Shown in pieces: positions 10,022 through 20,297 of a stretch of 64,000 nucleotides of DNA (position 1 is the stretch's first letter; each line of letters begins with the position of its first letter). The position numbers and the translations under genes are program-made. Origin of the DNA: Brasilonema sennae CENA114 (lineage in GTDB: Bacteria > Cyanobacteriota > Cyanobacteriia > Cyanobacteriales > Nostocaceae); contig NZ_CP030118.1 in NCBI RefSeq assembly GCF_006968745.1, positions 2,492,654 to 2,556,653 on the forward strand. The letters run 5' to 3'. Under the pieces are notes generated by a model. That model made no database searches. It was given only the letters and a program-made list of their open reading frames with translations, and had not been told where the DNA came from.

Positions 10022-10442
10022 ATGTCAGAAACACTCAGAGAAAAAATTCGCACTCAAGCAGGTAATCAATGTGGTTACTGTCGTAGTTTACAAAAGTATG
10101 TATGCTCTTGGACTTTTAGAAATTGAACACATTATTCCCAAAGCTAAAGGAGGTACAGAGGATGAAGATAATTTATGGTTAGCTTGTCGCCTGTGTAACG
10201 GTTATAAAGGAATTCAAACTGATACAGTAGATCCCGTAACTGGTAGAAGAGTAAAGTTATTTAATCCCAGGAAACAAGAGTGGTCAAGACATTTTGAATG
10301 GGGTGAAGATGGGACTCAAATTATTGGACGTACTGCTTGTGGTCGAGTTACAGTTATCGCCCTACAACTAAACAACATTGTATCAGTTACAGTTAGACAA
10401 CAATGGGTATTAGCGGGTTGGCATCCTCCAAAAGAAATTTAA
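10022..10442 (+). pseudogene. HNH endonuclease with a 4-bp duplication frameshift
   Basis: The gene starts at 10022 (MSETLREKIRTQAGNQCGYC) and is followed, in another frame, by the HNH core LEIEHIIPKAKGG, DEDNLWLACRLCNGYKG and a tail ending WVLAGWHPPKEI. Two adjacent TATG copies (10097-10100 and 10101-10104) shift the frame. Removing one restores a continuous protein of about 138 aa with the two CxxC zinc pairs of HNH_5-type nucleases. As it stands, the first frame stops after about 33 residues. It lies 11 bases after the broken RHH-like gene, so the pair has decayed together. Confidence 0.8.
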
Positions 10443-10444
10443 TT

Positions 10445-11245
10445 ATGAATAAGTCCAACTACTACGACAATATTGCACCGATCTATGACCAAACGCGCTG
10501 GTTAACACAAACAGTAGCAGAGGCAGTCGCTGACTTTATTGTTGAACTTGTTGGTGCGACACTAGAGACATCTTTTCTAGAACCAGGCATTGGCACAGGA
10601 TTGAATGTTCTTCCTCTGGTCAGACGTGGCTATGCTGTAACGGGAATTGATGTCTCTGAAGAAATGCTTAATCAGTTGCGTCAGAAATTAAATGGAACTC
10701 CTCCCAATTTGAAGCTGATCCACGCTGATGCTTCACAGTTACCTTTTCCAGATAACAGTTTTGATGTTGTATTAACTGTTCACATGGTTCATACTGTCTC
10801 TGAGTGGACAGCATTTTTAGATGACATTGATCGAGTACTGAAGCCTGGAGGTTTTTATCTCAATTGTCAATGGATTACCCCACCAGCCAGAAGAGAATTT
10901 GAAGGCTATTTCCGAGAGATACTGTCCAAATATGAAGGTTCAAAGCCAGAATCAAAGCGTGTTGATGCGCCAATACAAGATATAAATGTAGAAGGATATT
11001 TACATCAAAAAGGTTACGTATCAAATTACTTGGTAGCTAAGGAATGGATCGTTAGCAATACGGTTGAGGAGTTACTAAGTTTTTTCCAATCCCGTGCATA
11101 TGGTTTCTGTTGGCAGGTATCAGATGAAATCTTTGATAAAAAAATGAAAGACTTTCAAGAGTTTTGTATCAGGCATTATGGTTCTTTGGAAAGAATTATT
11201 TCATCAAAAGCTAAGTTTGAAATATGGGCTTATAGAGCAGTATAA
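10445..11245 (+). CDS. Class I SAM-dependent methyltransferase
   Basis: 266-aa methyltransferase of the Methyltransf_11/25 type. Motif I is FLEPGIGTGLNVLPLV (about residues 39-54), the acidic ribose-binding loop is GIDVSEEML, and the post-motif region FPDNSFDVVLTVHMVH and LKPGGFYLN follow. The frame is open further upstream (10403), but the ATG at 10445 gives the usual YYDNIAPIYDQTR opening of this family. It begins two bases after the broken HNH gene ends. The methyl acceptor cannot be predicted. The gene is complete and shows no sign of decay. Confidence 0.85.
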   Translation: MNKSNYYDNIAPIYDQTRWLTQTVAEAVADFIVELVGATLETSFLEPGIGTGLNVLPLVRRGYAVTGIDVSEEMLNQLRQKLNGTPPNLKLIHADASQLPFPDNSFDVVLTVHMVHTVSEWTAFLDDIDRVLKPGGFYLNCQWITPPARREFEGYFREILSKYEGSKPESKRVDAPIQDINVEGYLHQKGYVSNYLVAKEWIVSNTVEELLSFFQSRAYGFCWQVSDEIFDKKMKDFQEFCIRHYGSLERIISSKAKFEIWAYRAV

Positions 11246-11315
11246 CACTATAAATTACGTAAAAAATCAGCAATGATTGAGTCAGAATTCAGAATTGATA
11301 AGGAGTGTATTATGA

Positions 11316-11714
11316 TTGGTATATTCATTTAGGACTCCTCCGGCGCAATTAATAACGCTAATGCCACTTTTGATACTTAACACCTTCAGTCGCGGACTGA
11401 TCGGATCAAAGGCGATGCACGGTGCCATCCAGCCGATGCCAGAAATTGCTGGAGTTGGATCCGCTACGGTGGGATTTATGCAAATGCTGAGCGGTGCCTT
11501 AGCCAGTGCGCTTATCGCCTTCCTCTATGACGGACGAACAGCGATGCTCCAGCAGGGAGCGCTAGCATTGCTGATCGCCATGTCCAGTGTGATGGCAGTG
11601 TTTGCGATACGCGTTCGCGCAGCGTGTCCGAAGGACTCAGCGTCAAGCCTCCGGCTTATCGCCTCCCTCGCCGCATATGCTGGACTCGCACGCCCCGCCG
11701 CAGCAAAGTCGTGA
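11316..11714 (+). pseudogene. C-terminal remnant of an MFS drug transporter (Bcr/CflA-like)
   Basis: The segment LLILNTFSRGLIGSKAMHGA to GFMQMLSGALASALIAFLYDG matches the last three membrane helices of Bcr/CflA-type multidrug MFS transporters. The N-terminal three quarters are absent, and the apparent start is a TTG inside the fragment. After about residue 97 the frame runs into a hairpin-repeat sequence (around 11605-11700, GCGATACGCGTTCGCGCAGC type), so even the C-terminus is not native. Not expected to make a working transporter. Confidence 0.75.
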
Positions 11715-11758
11715 ACGCTATCATTGACAAAATATGCCAAAACTAGCATACTGTCAAT

Positions 11759-12148
11759 ATGAGTTTTTCACTAAAAGCAGTTGAGTGGGTTGGAAGCTCG
11801 CTTGATGATTTGAAAGAGTTCCCAGAAGAAGTTCAGCAGGTGATGGGTTACGCTCTTTATTTAGCTCAGTGTGGCGAGAAGCATAATTCTGCAAAACCGC
11901 TTAAAGGATTTAAAGGTGCTGGAGTATTGGAAGTTGTAGAAGACTTTGATGGCGATACTTACAGAGCCGTTTACACAGTGAAATTGGAAGGCGTGGTTTA
12001 TGTTTTACACGCGTTTGAGAAAAAATCAAAGCATGGTATAGCTACGCCAAAGCAAGATATCGAACTAATCGAAGCAAGATTCAAACGAGCAAAACAGCAT
12101 CACGCCCAGAACTATAGCGCCAAGCAAAAGGAAGAGAAAAATGACTGA
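11759..12148 (+). CDS. higB: Phage Gp49-like/HigB-type toxin
   Basis: 129-aa basic protein of the phage-derived Gp49-like/HigB (RelE superfamily) group, which cleaves mRNA on the ribosome when not bound by its antitoxin. Marks are LKGFKGAGVLEVVEDFDGDT, YRAVYTVKLEGVVYVLHAF and FEKKSKHGIATPKQDIELI, the family's typical KPLKGF...YVLHAFEKKS pattern. It lies immediately upstream of, and overlaps by eight bases, an XRE-type antitoxin gene, the toxin-first order of HigBA loci. No promoter motif was identified. Family assignment is firm; toxicity is inferred. Confidence 0.88.
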   Translation: MSFSLKAVEWVGSSLDDLKEFPEEVQQVMGYALYLAQCGEKHNSAKPLKGFKGAGVLEVVEDFDGDTYRAVYTVKLEGVVYVLHAFEKKSKHGIATPKQDIELIEARFKRAKQHHAQNYSAKQKEEKND

Positions 12149-12470
12149 GGAAATCAACGTCAAAGCAAGTAGTGGTAATGTTTTTGCAGATTTAGGTCTA
12201 GCTAATCCTGATGAGCTACTTGTTAAAGCAGAACTTGCACGTCAAATTAGCGAAATCATCACCAAACAGAATATGACTCAAATTGAAGCTGCGGAACTTT
12301 TAGGAGTGGATCAACCTAAGATTTCTGCCCTAATGAGGGGAAAACTATCAGGTTTTTCAACAGAACGACTTTTCCGATTTTTGAATGCTTTAGGTTGTGA
12401 TGTGCAGATTGTGGTGAAGGCGAAACCAGAATCTCGAAAACACGCTCAGATAAAAGTTTATACTCTGTAG
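12141..12470 (+). CDS. higA: XRE-family antitoxin (HigA-like)
   Basis: 109-aa helix-turn-helix protein; the DNA-binding core is QNMTQIEAAELLGVDQPKIS with the recognition helix near residues 54-70, followed by LFRFLNALGCDVQIVVK, typical of HigA antitoxins paired with Gp49-like toxins. It overlaps the toxin gene by eight bases, suggesting coupled translation. It should bind the toxin and repress the operon. It is intact, unlike the neighbouring accessory genes. Confidence 0.88.
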   Translation: MTEEINVKASSGNVFADLGLANPDELLVKAELARQISEIITKQNMTQIEAAELLGVDQPKISALMRGKLSGFSTERLFRFLNALGCDVQIVVKAKPESRKHAQIKVYTL

Positions 12471-13047
12471 TAGGATAAGTTAACTTACCTAAAGCTGTTT
12501 TAGGAAAAAAAACATGGCAGTTGAATTTGAATTTTTCGGGAGCATCCCAAATGTGTAAAATTATTTGATTTTGTAGTGCGGAGAGCAGCGCCTTGCGGAG
12601 AGCAGCGCCTTGCGGGGGTTCCCCAACGCCAGACGCCTCTGTCGGGAAAGCCGTCATTCGCGCTGGCTCCCGTTGTGGCGACTGCGGGGCATCTTGCCCG
12701 CTTCAGTTAGAAACTAGGGAGCAAGATGCTCCCACTACCGTTTTTTGCAAAATTGGGATCCTCCCAATTTTTGTAGGTGGCACAGAGGTAATTTCTGGCA
12801 TAACGTTGCTCTTTATACTTGTATGCTCATTGTAATAATTTTTATAACATGTGTGTTACGAGTATCTTTGATTTCATGAATCACTTATTACGCAATTACC
12901 CAAGCAGCATGTATATAGCGCTTCTCATTTGAATCAAGTACAGATTTATCTGCCCATCCGCTGATTAATTTTCCAAGGGTGAAGGCGATCGCCCCAAGGG
13001 CAGACTTCTGGCGGCGTATCGCCACAAACAAAAAAGCACTATCTTCC
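12471..13047. repeat. Intergenic block of hairpin repeats
   Basis: The region contains a 17-bp unit GAGAGCAGCGCCTTGCG repeated twice in tandem (12581-12597, 12598-12614). GC-rich palindromic segments of the multicopy cyanobacterial type follow (CGCCTCTGTCGGGAAAG, CGTTGTGGCGACTGCGG), then an inverted GGGCATCTTGCC...GCAAGATGCTCC pair (about 12688-12733) and a hairpin AAATTGGGA/TCCCAATTT at 12750-12770. Short open frames here are repeat sequence, not genes. Confidence 0.7.
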
Positions 13048-14231
<1,184 letters not shown>

Positions 14232-14248
<17 letters not shown>

Positions 14249-15473
14249 AAGAAAGCGCAATACGTGGTTTGATAATCGCTGGCACAATCTTCTCACTCGT
14301 CATTCTCGCACCTGATAGATTGCGCGCTGTTGGTCCTACTTGCAAAGCAGCTAACCCACCCATCAGAAATAATTCGCAACCTTGCCAACCCAGATGAGTA
14401 TCCAAAACGGGCAAGCCATTAACTATCGGAATTGGGTAAGTTTGTAAGATTTCAGTCAGTAGTGGTTCAGCAGTTACATCGAAGCGGGTTCCTGTTGATA
14501 ACCAAATGCTATCGCACTCATATTCGCTACCATCACCACACTTCACTATCCAAGTCTTACCCAACCACTCAGCTTTCAGCACTTGGCAATTTTCATCAAT
14601 TCTCAAGTTCCCGCTACGCATTTCTCGGCGTAGTTGAAACACCATCGCAGGCGTCATAGAACCACCATTACGCGCTTGCTGAATCATAGAAAAGCGCTTT
14701 TCAAAATCCAACTCTTCAAAAAACCCTTTGAGATACTTTGGTCCCAACCAACCCGGTTCAGCGTCAAAAAGTTTTTCTTGCAAGTGTCGTCGTATCATCA
14801 GATGAACTTTTGCACCACGAGAAATCGCACCGACTGCTAAATGTCCACTTGTCAACCCACCACCTACAATCAATACTCTTTCACCTGTCAATCGCAATTT
14901 ACCTAAATCCACTGTTTGTGAATGAAAAAGTTTATCCTGGGGATATCCTGACGGAATCTCTTTTAGCCAATCTGGTATTTGAAGTTTTCCGTTACCAGTT
15001 GCCAGCACCACCCGCCGCGCAGTCAAGGTATGTCCGTCTTGCAACCATAAGCGAAATTGTGGATGAATCGGGTGAGGCAAAGGTTCAATACGAGTTACTG
15101 CACTGGTATAAACTTGATTTTCTAATTGGAAGCGGCGAATGACATCAAAGCAAAAATCTTCAAATAATTTAGTTCCTGGCAAATCGTAGGGAGCAAACAA
15201 CTCATGAGAACGCGATTCCGCAAATTTCCGCAAAGCAAACGGATTAGGATCAGGATGATGAACTGCAGGGGAACGCAAGTGAGGAATTTCAAAACCTGCA
15301 AATTGATGTTGCCATCGCCTTATCCAGCTGCCACTGGGGTCAAGTACCATAAATCTACCCCGCATAGTCTGCCGTTTTTGCAGCAGATGGGTGATTAAAG
15401 TAAGAGCGTGAGGTCCAGCACCAATAATTGCTAGATCAATTTTACTGGGAAGGGATGGTGGAGGAGTTTCCAT
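14232..15473 (-). CDS. FAD/NAD(P)-binding oxidoreductase, ornithine/lysine N-monooxygenase-like
   Basis: 413-aa flavoprotein. The N-terminal FAD site is LAIIGAGPHALTLI (about residues 14-27), the NAD(P)H site is RVLIVGGGLTSGHLAVG (about 198-214), and there is an ATGNG-type motif between (LATGNGKL). The layout resembles FAD-dependent N-hydroxylases and related thioredoxin-reductase-like enzymes of the SidA/IucD/PvdA group, which in siderophore pathways hydroxylate amines. Direct proof of that activity is lacking and no siderophore synthetase is adjacent. A 27-bp palindrome resembling a Fur box sits 11-37 bases upstream of the start, suggesting induction in low iron. Confidence 0.78.
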
Positions 15474-15483
15474 GCAAGCTTAA

Positions 15484-15510
15484 CTATTATGATAATCATT
15501 TTCATAATAG
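15484..15510. promoter_or_regulatory. Fur-box-like palindrome
   Basis: Perfect inverted repeat CTATTATGA / TCATAATAG around TAATCATTT; the centre GATAATCATTTTC resembles the Fur consensus GATAATGATAATCATTATC. It lies just upstream of the minus-strand FAD gene start (15473), where Fur binding would block transcription. Confidence 0.7.
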
Positions 15511-15669
15511 CTTTGAGATTAAACTTCTTGCAAAAGTCTGGTTCATAGATATTTAGAACCACAGATGAGGACACTGCTGTAAGCAGGTAACGCCTGACAA
15601 TCCAGCAAGTGTCCGTTAAATTATCCGTGTTTATCTGGAGCAGACTCTCACAAGTCAGTCTCCAATACT
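15511..15669. other. Promoter/3' spacer between the FAD gene and cydB
   Basis: Short spacer; it presumably contains the promoter of the FAD-led set and the cydB terminator region. An inverted ACTTGCAAGAAG-like sequence is not evident; no clear hairpin was found. Confidence 0.3.
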
Positions 15670-16683
15670 TTAACCCTCGTAATGACCGCCAGTCACTTTG
15701 CCCCGGAAAACAATGTACTGGTAAAGGTTATAGAACAGCATGATGGGGATGAGGAAGCCAATGAAGATAATCATAATAACAAGCGAACTGGGGTCAGCAG
15801 ATGCTTCATAGATGGTAATCTTCACTGGAATGATATAGGGGAAAACAATCAACCCCAGTCCCAGAAATGTGAGAACGAAAAGAAGAATTGTCCAGAGAAA
15901 AGGTGCTCTTTCTTCTTTACGGTTTAAGCTTTGGAGAAGTTGCCAAATGAGCAGAACTCCTAATATTGGAATAACGGCAAAGATGTAAACGAGTGGCTGC
16001 TGAAACAACCGCATCCTTACACTTTCATAAAATATTGGTGTTGAAATTGTGATGAAAATGGCACCAATTAATGTAGTCCAAGCTGCAATTTTAGCAGTTC
16101 TGTAGTGATTTGTTTGCAACTCCTCTGTCGTTTTCCAAACCAGATAAGTTGAGCCAATAAGGACATATGCTTGAATTAAAGTCAGAGCTACCAGTACAGA
16201 CTGCCAACTCAGCCAATCCCAAGATGTCCCAATAAAGTGACCAGCCTCATCAACAGCAATCCCTTTTAGCACAGCACCAAGGGAGAAACCTTGACCAAGT
16301 GCTGCAACAAAACTCCCTGCACCAAAGGCAAAATCCCAAAAGAGTTTTCGGTTTGATAGCTCCCGAAACTCAAACGCTACAGCCCGAAAGATAAACCCAA
16401 ATATCATAACAAAAATTGGGATGTAAAGCGCATTGAGAATTGTGCCATAAGCAAGCGGGAATGCTCCAAAAAGACCTCCTCCCATAAGAACCAGCCAAGT
16501 TTCATTCGCATCCCAAATGTTGCTCAAACTTGTCATTAAAATGCCACGACGTTCTTGATCTTTTGAAGTTAGAGATAAGATACCTACCCCTAAGTCAAAT
16601 CCATCTAGCGTCACATACAGCAACAAGAATAAGGCTAAAACCACAAACCATACCTGGGGCAGAAAATACTCTAGCGTCTCCAT
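15670..16683 (-). CDS. cydB: Cytochrome bd-type quinol oxidase subunit II
   Basis: 337-aa integral membrane protein of about eight or nine helices, starting with the diagnostic FLPQVWFVVLALFLLLYVTL followed by DGFDLGVGIL, and containing SNIWDANETWLVLMGGG. It is the partner of CydA in the bd/cyanide-insensitive terminal oxidase that oxidises plastoquinol and reduces oxygen. It lies downstream of cydA on the same strand, but about 400 bases of repeat sequence separate the two, so cotranscription must cross a strongly structured region. Confidence 0.93.
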   Translation of the reverse strand: METLEYFLPQVWFVVLALFLLLYVTLDGFDLGVGILSLTSKDQERRGILMTSLSNIWDANETWLVLMGGGLFGAFPLAYGTILNALYIPIFVMIFGFIFRAVAFEFRELSNRKLFWDFAFGAGSFVAALGQGFSLGAVLKGIAVDEAGHFIGTSWDWLSWQSVLVALTLIQAYVLIGSTYLVWKTTEELQTNHYRTAKIAAWTTLIGAIFITISTPIFYESVRMRLFQQPLVYIFAVIPILGVLLIWQLLQSLNRKEERAPFLWTILLFVLTFLGLGLIVFPYIIPVKITIYEASADPSSLVIMIIFIGFLIPIMLFYNLYQYIVFRGKVTGGHYEG

Positions 16684-16769
16684 ACAACCTCCTTTGGATG
16701 TAGTGTATTGTTGAGAGCATAAATGTGTTAATTTTCAAATTCTTCAAAAATCCAAAGAATTGATGATTT

Positions 16770-17085
16770 AAATTTTGAACTTTGAATTTTGCGGAAAGTT
16801 GCCAGGAGGAGCCAGTACTGCAGGAGGGTCTCCCGACCTAGGTATCTGGTGAGACAGCGCTGCAGGAGGTGAGACCAGTGCTGCGGGAGGGTCTCCCTCC
16901 GCAGGCATCTGGCGAACCCGAAGGGGTCTCCCGACAGAGGCGACTGCGTAAGCGCAAAGCGCACGCCAAGGGCGTTCGCGTAAGCGTGTCCCTTTGGGAC
17001 TTACGCGTAGCGTCTCCGCAGGAGATACCCGAAGGGCGTTGGTTTCCCTCCGTAGCAAACTTTCCAAGACGAATTTTGAATTTTT
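16770..17085. repeat. Composite hairpin-repeat element between cydA and cydB
   Basis: The block starts AATTTTGAACTTTGAATTTT then GCGGAAAGTTGCC, and ends GCAAACTTTCCAAGACGAAT abutting the cydA stop codon. Inside are GC-rich palindromic modules (GGTCTCCCGACAGAGGCGAC, ACGCCAAGGGCGTTCGCGTA types). The two end sequences recur, in the other orientation, around the block at 45482-45862, so this is a copy of a dispersed element rather than random repeats. Overlapping short ORFs within it are artefacts. Confidence 0.75.
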
Positions 17086-18531
17086 TTACTGTTCTGCTTC
17101 AACAGGACGATCATCTGGCACAAACTCTGCTGGAGTGGTGTCCACAGCGGGTTCATCGGGTTCTAGACCTGGCAGAGGAAGTTCTAAATTTGGACCTCTG
17201 CGAATAATGCGGCTACCAAAGTACAAAACCGCAACAAACAAAATGCTGTAGACAACAGTAAAGCCAGTGAGTGAGGCTAAGACATTGCTAGCAGGTATAT
17301 TGGATGCCCCATCAACCGTGCGAATCTGCCCGTAAACAATCCACGGCTGTCGTCCCACACAACGCACAATCCAGCCGGAGTCTACGGCTATGTATCCTAA
17401 AGGAGCCGCAAAAACCCACGCACGCATCAGCCAACGCTGTTGAGTAATATTCTCAGCAGAGAGTTTACCACGTAACCACTGCAAGACACTCAATAGCATT
17501 AATCCGGCGAAGAAAAACCCAATCCCAATCATGATGCGGAAAGCGTAGTAAATTAGACCAATCATGTGAGGACGGTCTTCTGGTTTCCACTCACTCAATC
17601 CGCGTACTGGGTATGTGAGTTTTTGCTTAAATTCCAGAATATATCCAAGGGCATTGGGAACGGTAATTTCCCAGTCATTTTTCTGTGCTTTGTCGTTGGG
17701 TATAGCGAGCAAACTCCAATCTGCAGATTGTCCAGCAGGTGTCGTTTCCCACTGCGCTTCCATTGCAGCAAGTTTTGAAGGTTGGTAGTGATAGACTTGT
17801 TCACCACTCAAATGCCCGATGTAAATCTGCAATGGTGCAACGGCGATCGCCGCAGCCAATGCTATCTTCAAAGACTTGGAAAAGAAAGCTTCGTGACGAC
17901 GATTGAGAATATACCAAGCGCTAATTCCACCAATGACAAACAAAGAAGTCTCCAATGTGGCAAAGAACATATGGAGGACACTGTTTTTCATGAACGGGTT
18001 GGCGATCGCCGCAAAATAATCATGAACAATAAACTTACCATTAACAAGTTCCCCACCAGCTGGGGTTTGCATCCAAGAGTTTGCAGTTAAAATCCACAGA
18101 GTTGATAAGTTTGCGCCAACTGCAACCAGGATGGTAGAAACGTAGTGAATGATAGGATTGACGCGTTCCCAACCAAACAGCATAATACCCAAGAAAGCAG
18201 CTTCTAGCATAAATGCCCAAGAAGCTTCAAACCCAATCACACTGCCAAAAAAGTTACCAGCTGCTTCGGAAAAGCGTGACCAATTGGTGCCAAATTGAAA
18301 CTCCATTGGGATGCCCGTTGCGACACCAATCCCAAAATTCAGGACGTAAAACTTAGACCAAAAACGGGCATGGTAGTAGTAGTCAGGATTACGAGTTTTC
18401 AGCCACACCCCCTCAACAATAACCAGATAAATTCCCATACCTGTGGTTAGGACAGGCCAGAGCATATGGAATAATGCAGTTAGGGCAAACTGCATACGTG
18501 ATAGCACAACTGAATCCGACAAAAATTCCAC
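17086..18531 (-). CDS. cydA: Cytochrome bd-type quinol oxidase subunit I
   Basis: 481-aa haem-bearing subunit of the bd/CIO oxidase. Marks are the N-terminal FALTALFHMLWPVLTTGMG helix with a haem-ligand His, GIPMEFQFGTNWSRFSEAAG, and the GRQPWIVYGQIRT motif that follows the quinol-binding loop. The short loop and length suggest the short-Q-loop (CIO-like) form. It is expected in the thylakoid or cytoplasmic membrane as an alternative respiratory oxidase. The stop codon directly abuts a repeat block before cydB. Confidence 0.93.
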   Translation of the reverse strand: MEFLSDSVVLSRMQFALTALFHMLWPVLTTGMGIYLVIVEGVWLKTRNPDYYYHARFWSKFYVLNFGIGVATGIPMEFQFGTNWSRFSEAAGNFFGSVIGFEASWAFMLEAAFLGIMLFGWERVNPIIHYVSTILVAVGANLSTLWILTANSWMQTPAGGELVNGKFIVHDYFAAIANPFMKNSVLHMFFATLETSLFVIGGISAWYILNRRHEAFFSKSLKIALAAAIAVAPLQIYIGHLSGEQVYHYQPSKLAAMEAQWETTPAGQSADWSLLAIPNDKAQKNDWEITVPNALGYILEFKQKLTYPVRGLSEWKPEDRPHMIGLIYYAFRIMIGIGFFFAGLMLLSVLQWLRGKLSAENITQQRWLMRAWVFAAPLGYIAVDSGWIVRCVGRQPWIVYGQIRTVDGASNIPASNVLASLTGFTVVYSILFVAVLYFGSRIIRRGPNLELPLPGLEPDEPAVDTTPAEFVPDDRPVEAEQ

Positions 18532-18902
18532 AAGCTACCCCCTATAATCAGCCAAAATCTATAGATAGATTCCAATGTAATGGTATTGCAACAATCCTTT
18601 ACAGTGCGTTTTTTGAGAAAATTTTAATGTTTGACAAGGTGTCATTGATTTGTGCATCAGCGCGATATTTTCTTTGAAGGCTGGCAATCTGTAGCAAAGC
18701 AGCAGCGCTAGCTCGCCTCTGGAAGTCGGCGTATCGCTAATTAGAGGGACAGTGAAGTTGATTCAGTAGTTGCAGTTAAATAAAGTAAGATTTGAATTAA
18801 CGGTTGTGTTTGGTGAACAGTCCGAGCAGTCAAAACGGTTGTGTTGCACTCATTCACGCTTATTAGTTAAAAAATGCTGTTTAGAACTTTAGGTTAACAA
18901 TA
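18532..18902. other. Divergent promoter region between cydA and the carbonic anhydrase
   Basis: About 370 bases, AT-rich, with the two divergent promoters. A short repeat-like stretch (AGCAGCGCTAGCTCGCCTC region, about 18700-18745) occurs. No coding potential and no recognised riboswitch. Confidence 0.4.
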
Positions 18903-19679
18903 ATGGATAGACGAACCTTACTTAAACTCTTTGGATTTGGGGCGTTGGAAATTTCGTTCGGTGCCAGTTTCCCATCGTTGGCGTCTGCGGCTGTTGGAAA
19001 GGAAGTTAACTGGGGCTATATCGGAGAAAGCGGTTCCCAGAATTGGGGCAACCTGTCTCCCGAATTTCAACTGTGCAAAACGGGAATCCAGCAATCGCCA
19101 ATTGATTTGCAGGGAGCGGTCGCAGCGGGACTGTCACCGATTGAAATTGATTATAAGCAAACTCCTCTACGAATCGTCAATAACGGTCATACCATCCAAG
19201 TGAACTATGAACCAGGAAGCTCAATTAAGCTGGACGATCAGACCTATAATCTGGTGCAATTTCACTTCCATGACCCCAGTGAACACACCATTGATAAAAA
19301 ACCATTTGACATGGAACTGCATCTAGTGCATCGCAATGAGGCTGGTGCATTAGCTGTGATTGGAGTGTTATTGAAGCAGGGACAACACAATGCTGCCTTG
19401 CAACCGATCTGGGACGCATTCCCAAATCGCAACGAACCGGAGCAACTAGTGAAGACAGTGAAGGTAAATGCAGAGCAATTTTTACCAAAAGACCGAAAGG
19501 TTTACCGCTACTTTGGCTCTCTGACGACGCCACCCTGCTCCCAAGGAGTGAACTGGATTGTGATGCAGCAGCCTATTGAAATCTCACAAAATCAAGTCCA
19601 ACGATTTGCTGACTTAATATCCATTGATGCCAGACCTGTGCAACCCCTAAACAATCGCTTTGTGTTGCGTTCAAGTTGA
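18903..19679 (+). CDS. ecaA: Periplasmic alpha-type carbonic anhydrase
   Basis: 258-aa alpha-carbonic anhydrase interconverting CO2 and bicarbonate outside the cytoplasm. The N-terminus MDRRTLLKLFGFGALEI is a Tat-like signal. The three zinc ligands are His121 and His123 in VQFHFHDPSEH and His140 in ELHLVH; the GSLTTPPCSQGVNWIVM segment carries the conserved Thr and the Cys that pairs with Cys58. Length and motifs match cyanobacterial EcaA. It is transcribed away from cydA and has no obvious partner. Confidence 0.93.
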   Translation: MDRRTLLKLFGFGALEISFGASFPSLASAAVGKEVNWGYIGESGSQNWGNLSPEFQLCKTGIQQSPIDLQGAVAAGLSPIEIDYKQTPLRIVNNGHTIQVNYEPGSSIKLDDQTYNLVQFHFHDPSEHTIDKKPFDMELHLVHRNEAGALAVIGVLLKQGQHNAALQPIWDAFPNRNEPEQLVKTVKVNAEQFLPKDRKVYRYFGSLTTPPCSQGVNWIVMQQPIEISQNQVQRFADLISIDARPVQPLNNRFVLRSS

Positions 19680-19819
19680 AAGCCCTAGAAACGATCGGCA
19701 ATTTTTAAAAGGCTGGTGATAACAAAAGAGTGCAGCGTTGGAGGCGATCGCTTCCGTCTACTAGGTTTGCGGTGCTTTACTAGACTAGGATAAAAAACAA
19801 CATTGATTGTGAAAACTGT

Positions 19820-20197
19820 ATGGAAAACCGGATCCTTTGTGAAGATTTCAGAGTATATGTAGGTGAGGGGAGTGTGATCAATCATCCCGTACCGGGCTAC
19901 CAAGAGCGCATTTTACCAACGGTCAATCGCTATCAACGCAATGATGGAGGTTATATTGCAATTTACTCCCGCAATCCTAGTCAGGGCGTTTACAGCGTTG
20001 GAGACGGCATTTATGTCATTGGACAAATTCGTTTACGAGGAAAATACATTGGCAGAATTTTTCACCCTGCTGGCTATGAGGAACAAGATATCACTGCTGT
20101 AGAGGAGTTTAAGCGACTGGCAGACGAAAATTTCTCCGTTTGTGAGGGAGAGTGTTGGGCGGGAGGTGATACGGGAGGGTGGTTTGGTATTTCTTAG
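19820..20197 (+). CDS. Conserved-looking hypothetical protein, 125 aa
   Basis: A soluble 125-aa protein rich in Gly, Tyr and charged residues, with GYIAIYSRNPSQGVYSVGDG, GKYIGRIFHPAGYEE and a Cys pair in SVCEGECWAGGDTGG near the C-terminus. No signal peptide or membrane segment. Codon usage and a clean start suggest a real gene. I do not recognise the family, and its place between the carbonic anhydrase and a 62-aa gene says nothing firm about its job. Confidence 0.6.
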   Translation: MENRILCEDFRVYVGEGSVINHPVPGYQERILPTVNRYQRNDGGYIAIYSRNPSQGVYSVGDGIYVIGQIRLRGKYIGRIFHPAGYEEQDITAVEEFKRLADENFSVCEGECWAGGDTGGWFGIS

Positions 20198-20297
20198 GTA
20201 GTGATGCTGCTGGATAAAAAGCTCATTTCTTTGTCCCGATGCGTCACCTCAATACTTGTGTTATGCGTGAAGATAGTAACATATAAAACATTGAAGT

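Noticed and set aside
9625..12470. Prophage or genomic island ends
   Set aside because: Accessory content is obvious, but no integrase, tRNA target or direct repeats were found.
16728..17251. Overlapping open frames between cydA and cydB
   Set aside because: They translate palindromic repeat DNA (Arg/Pro/Gly-rich in several frames), the same as in other repeat blocks.
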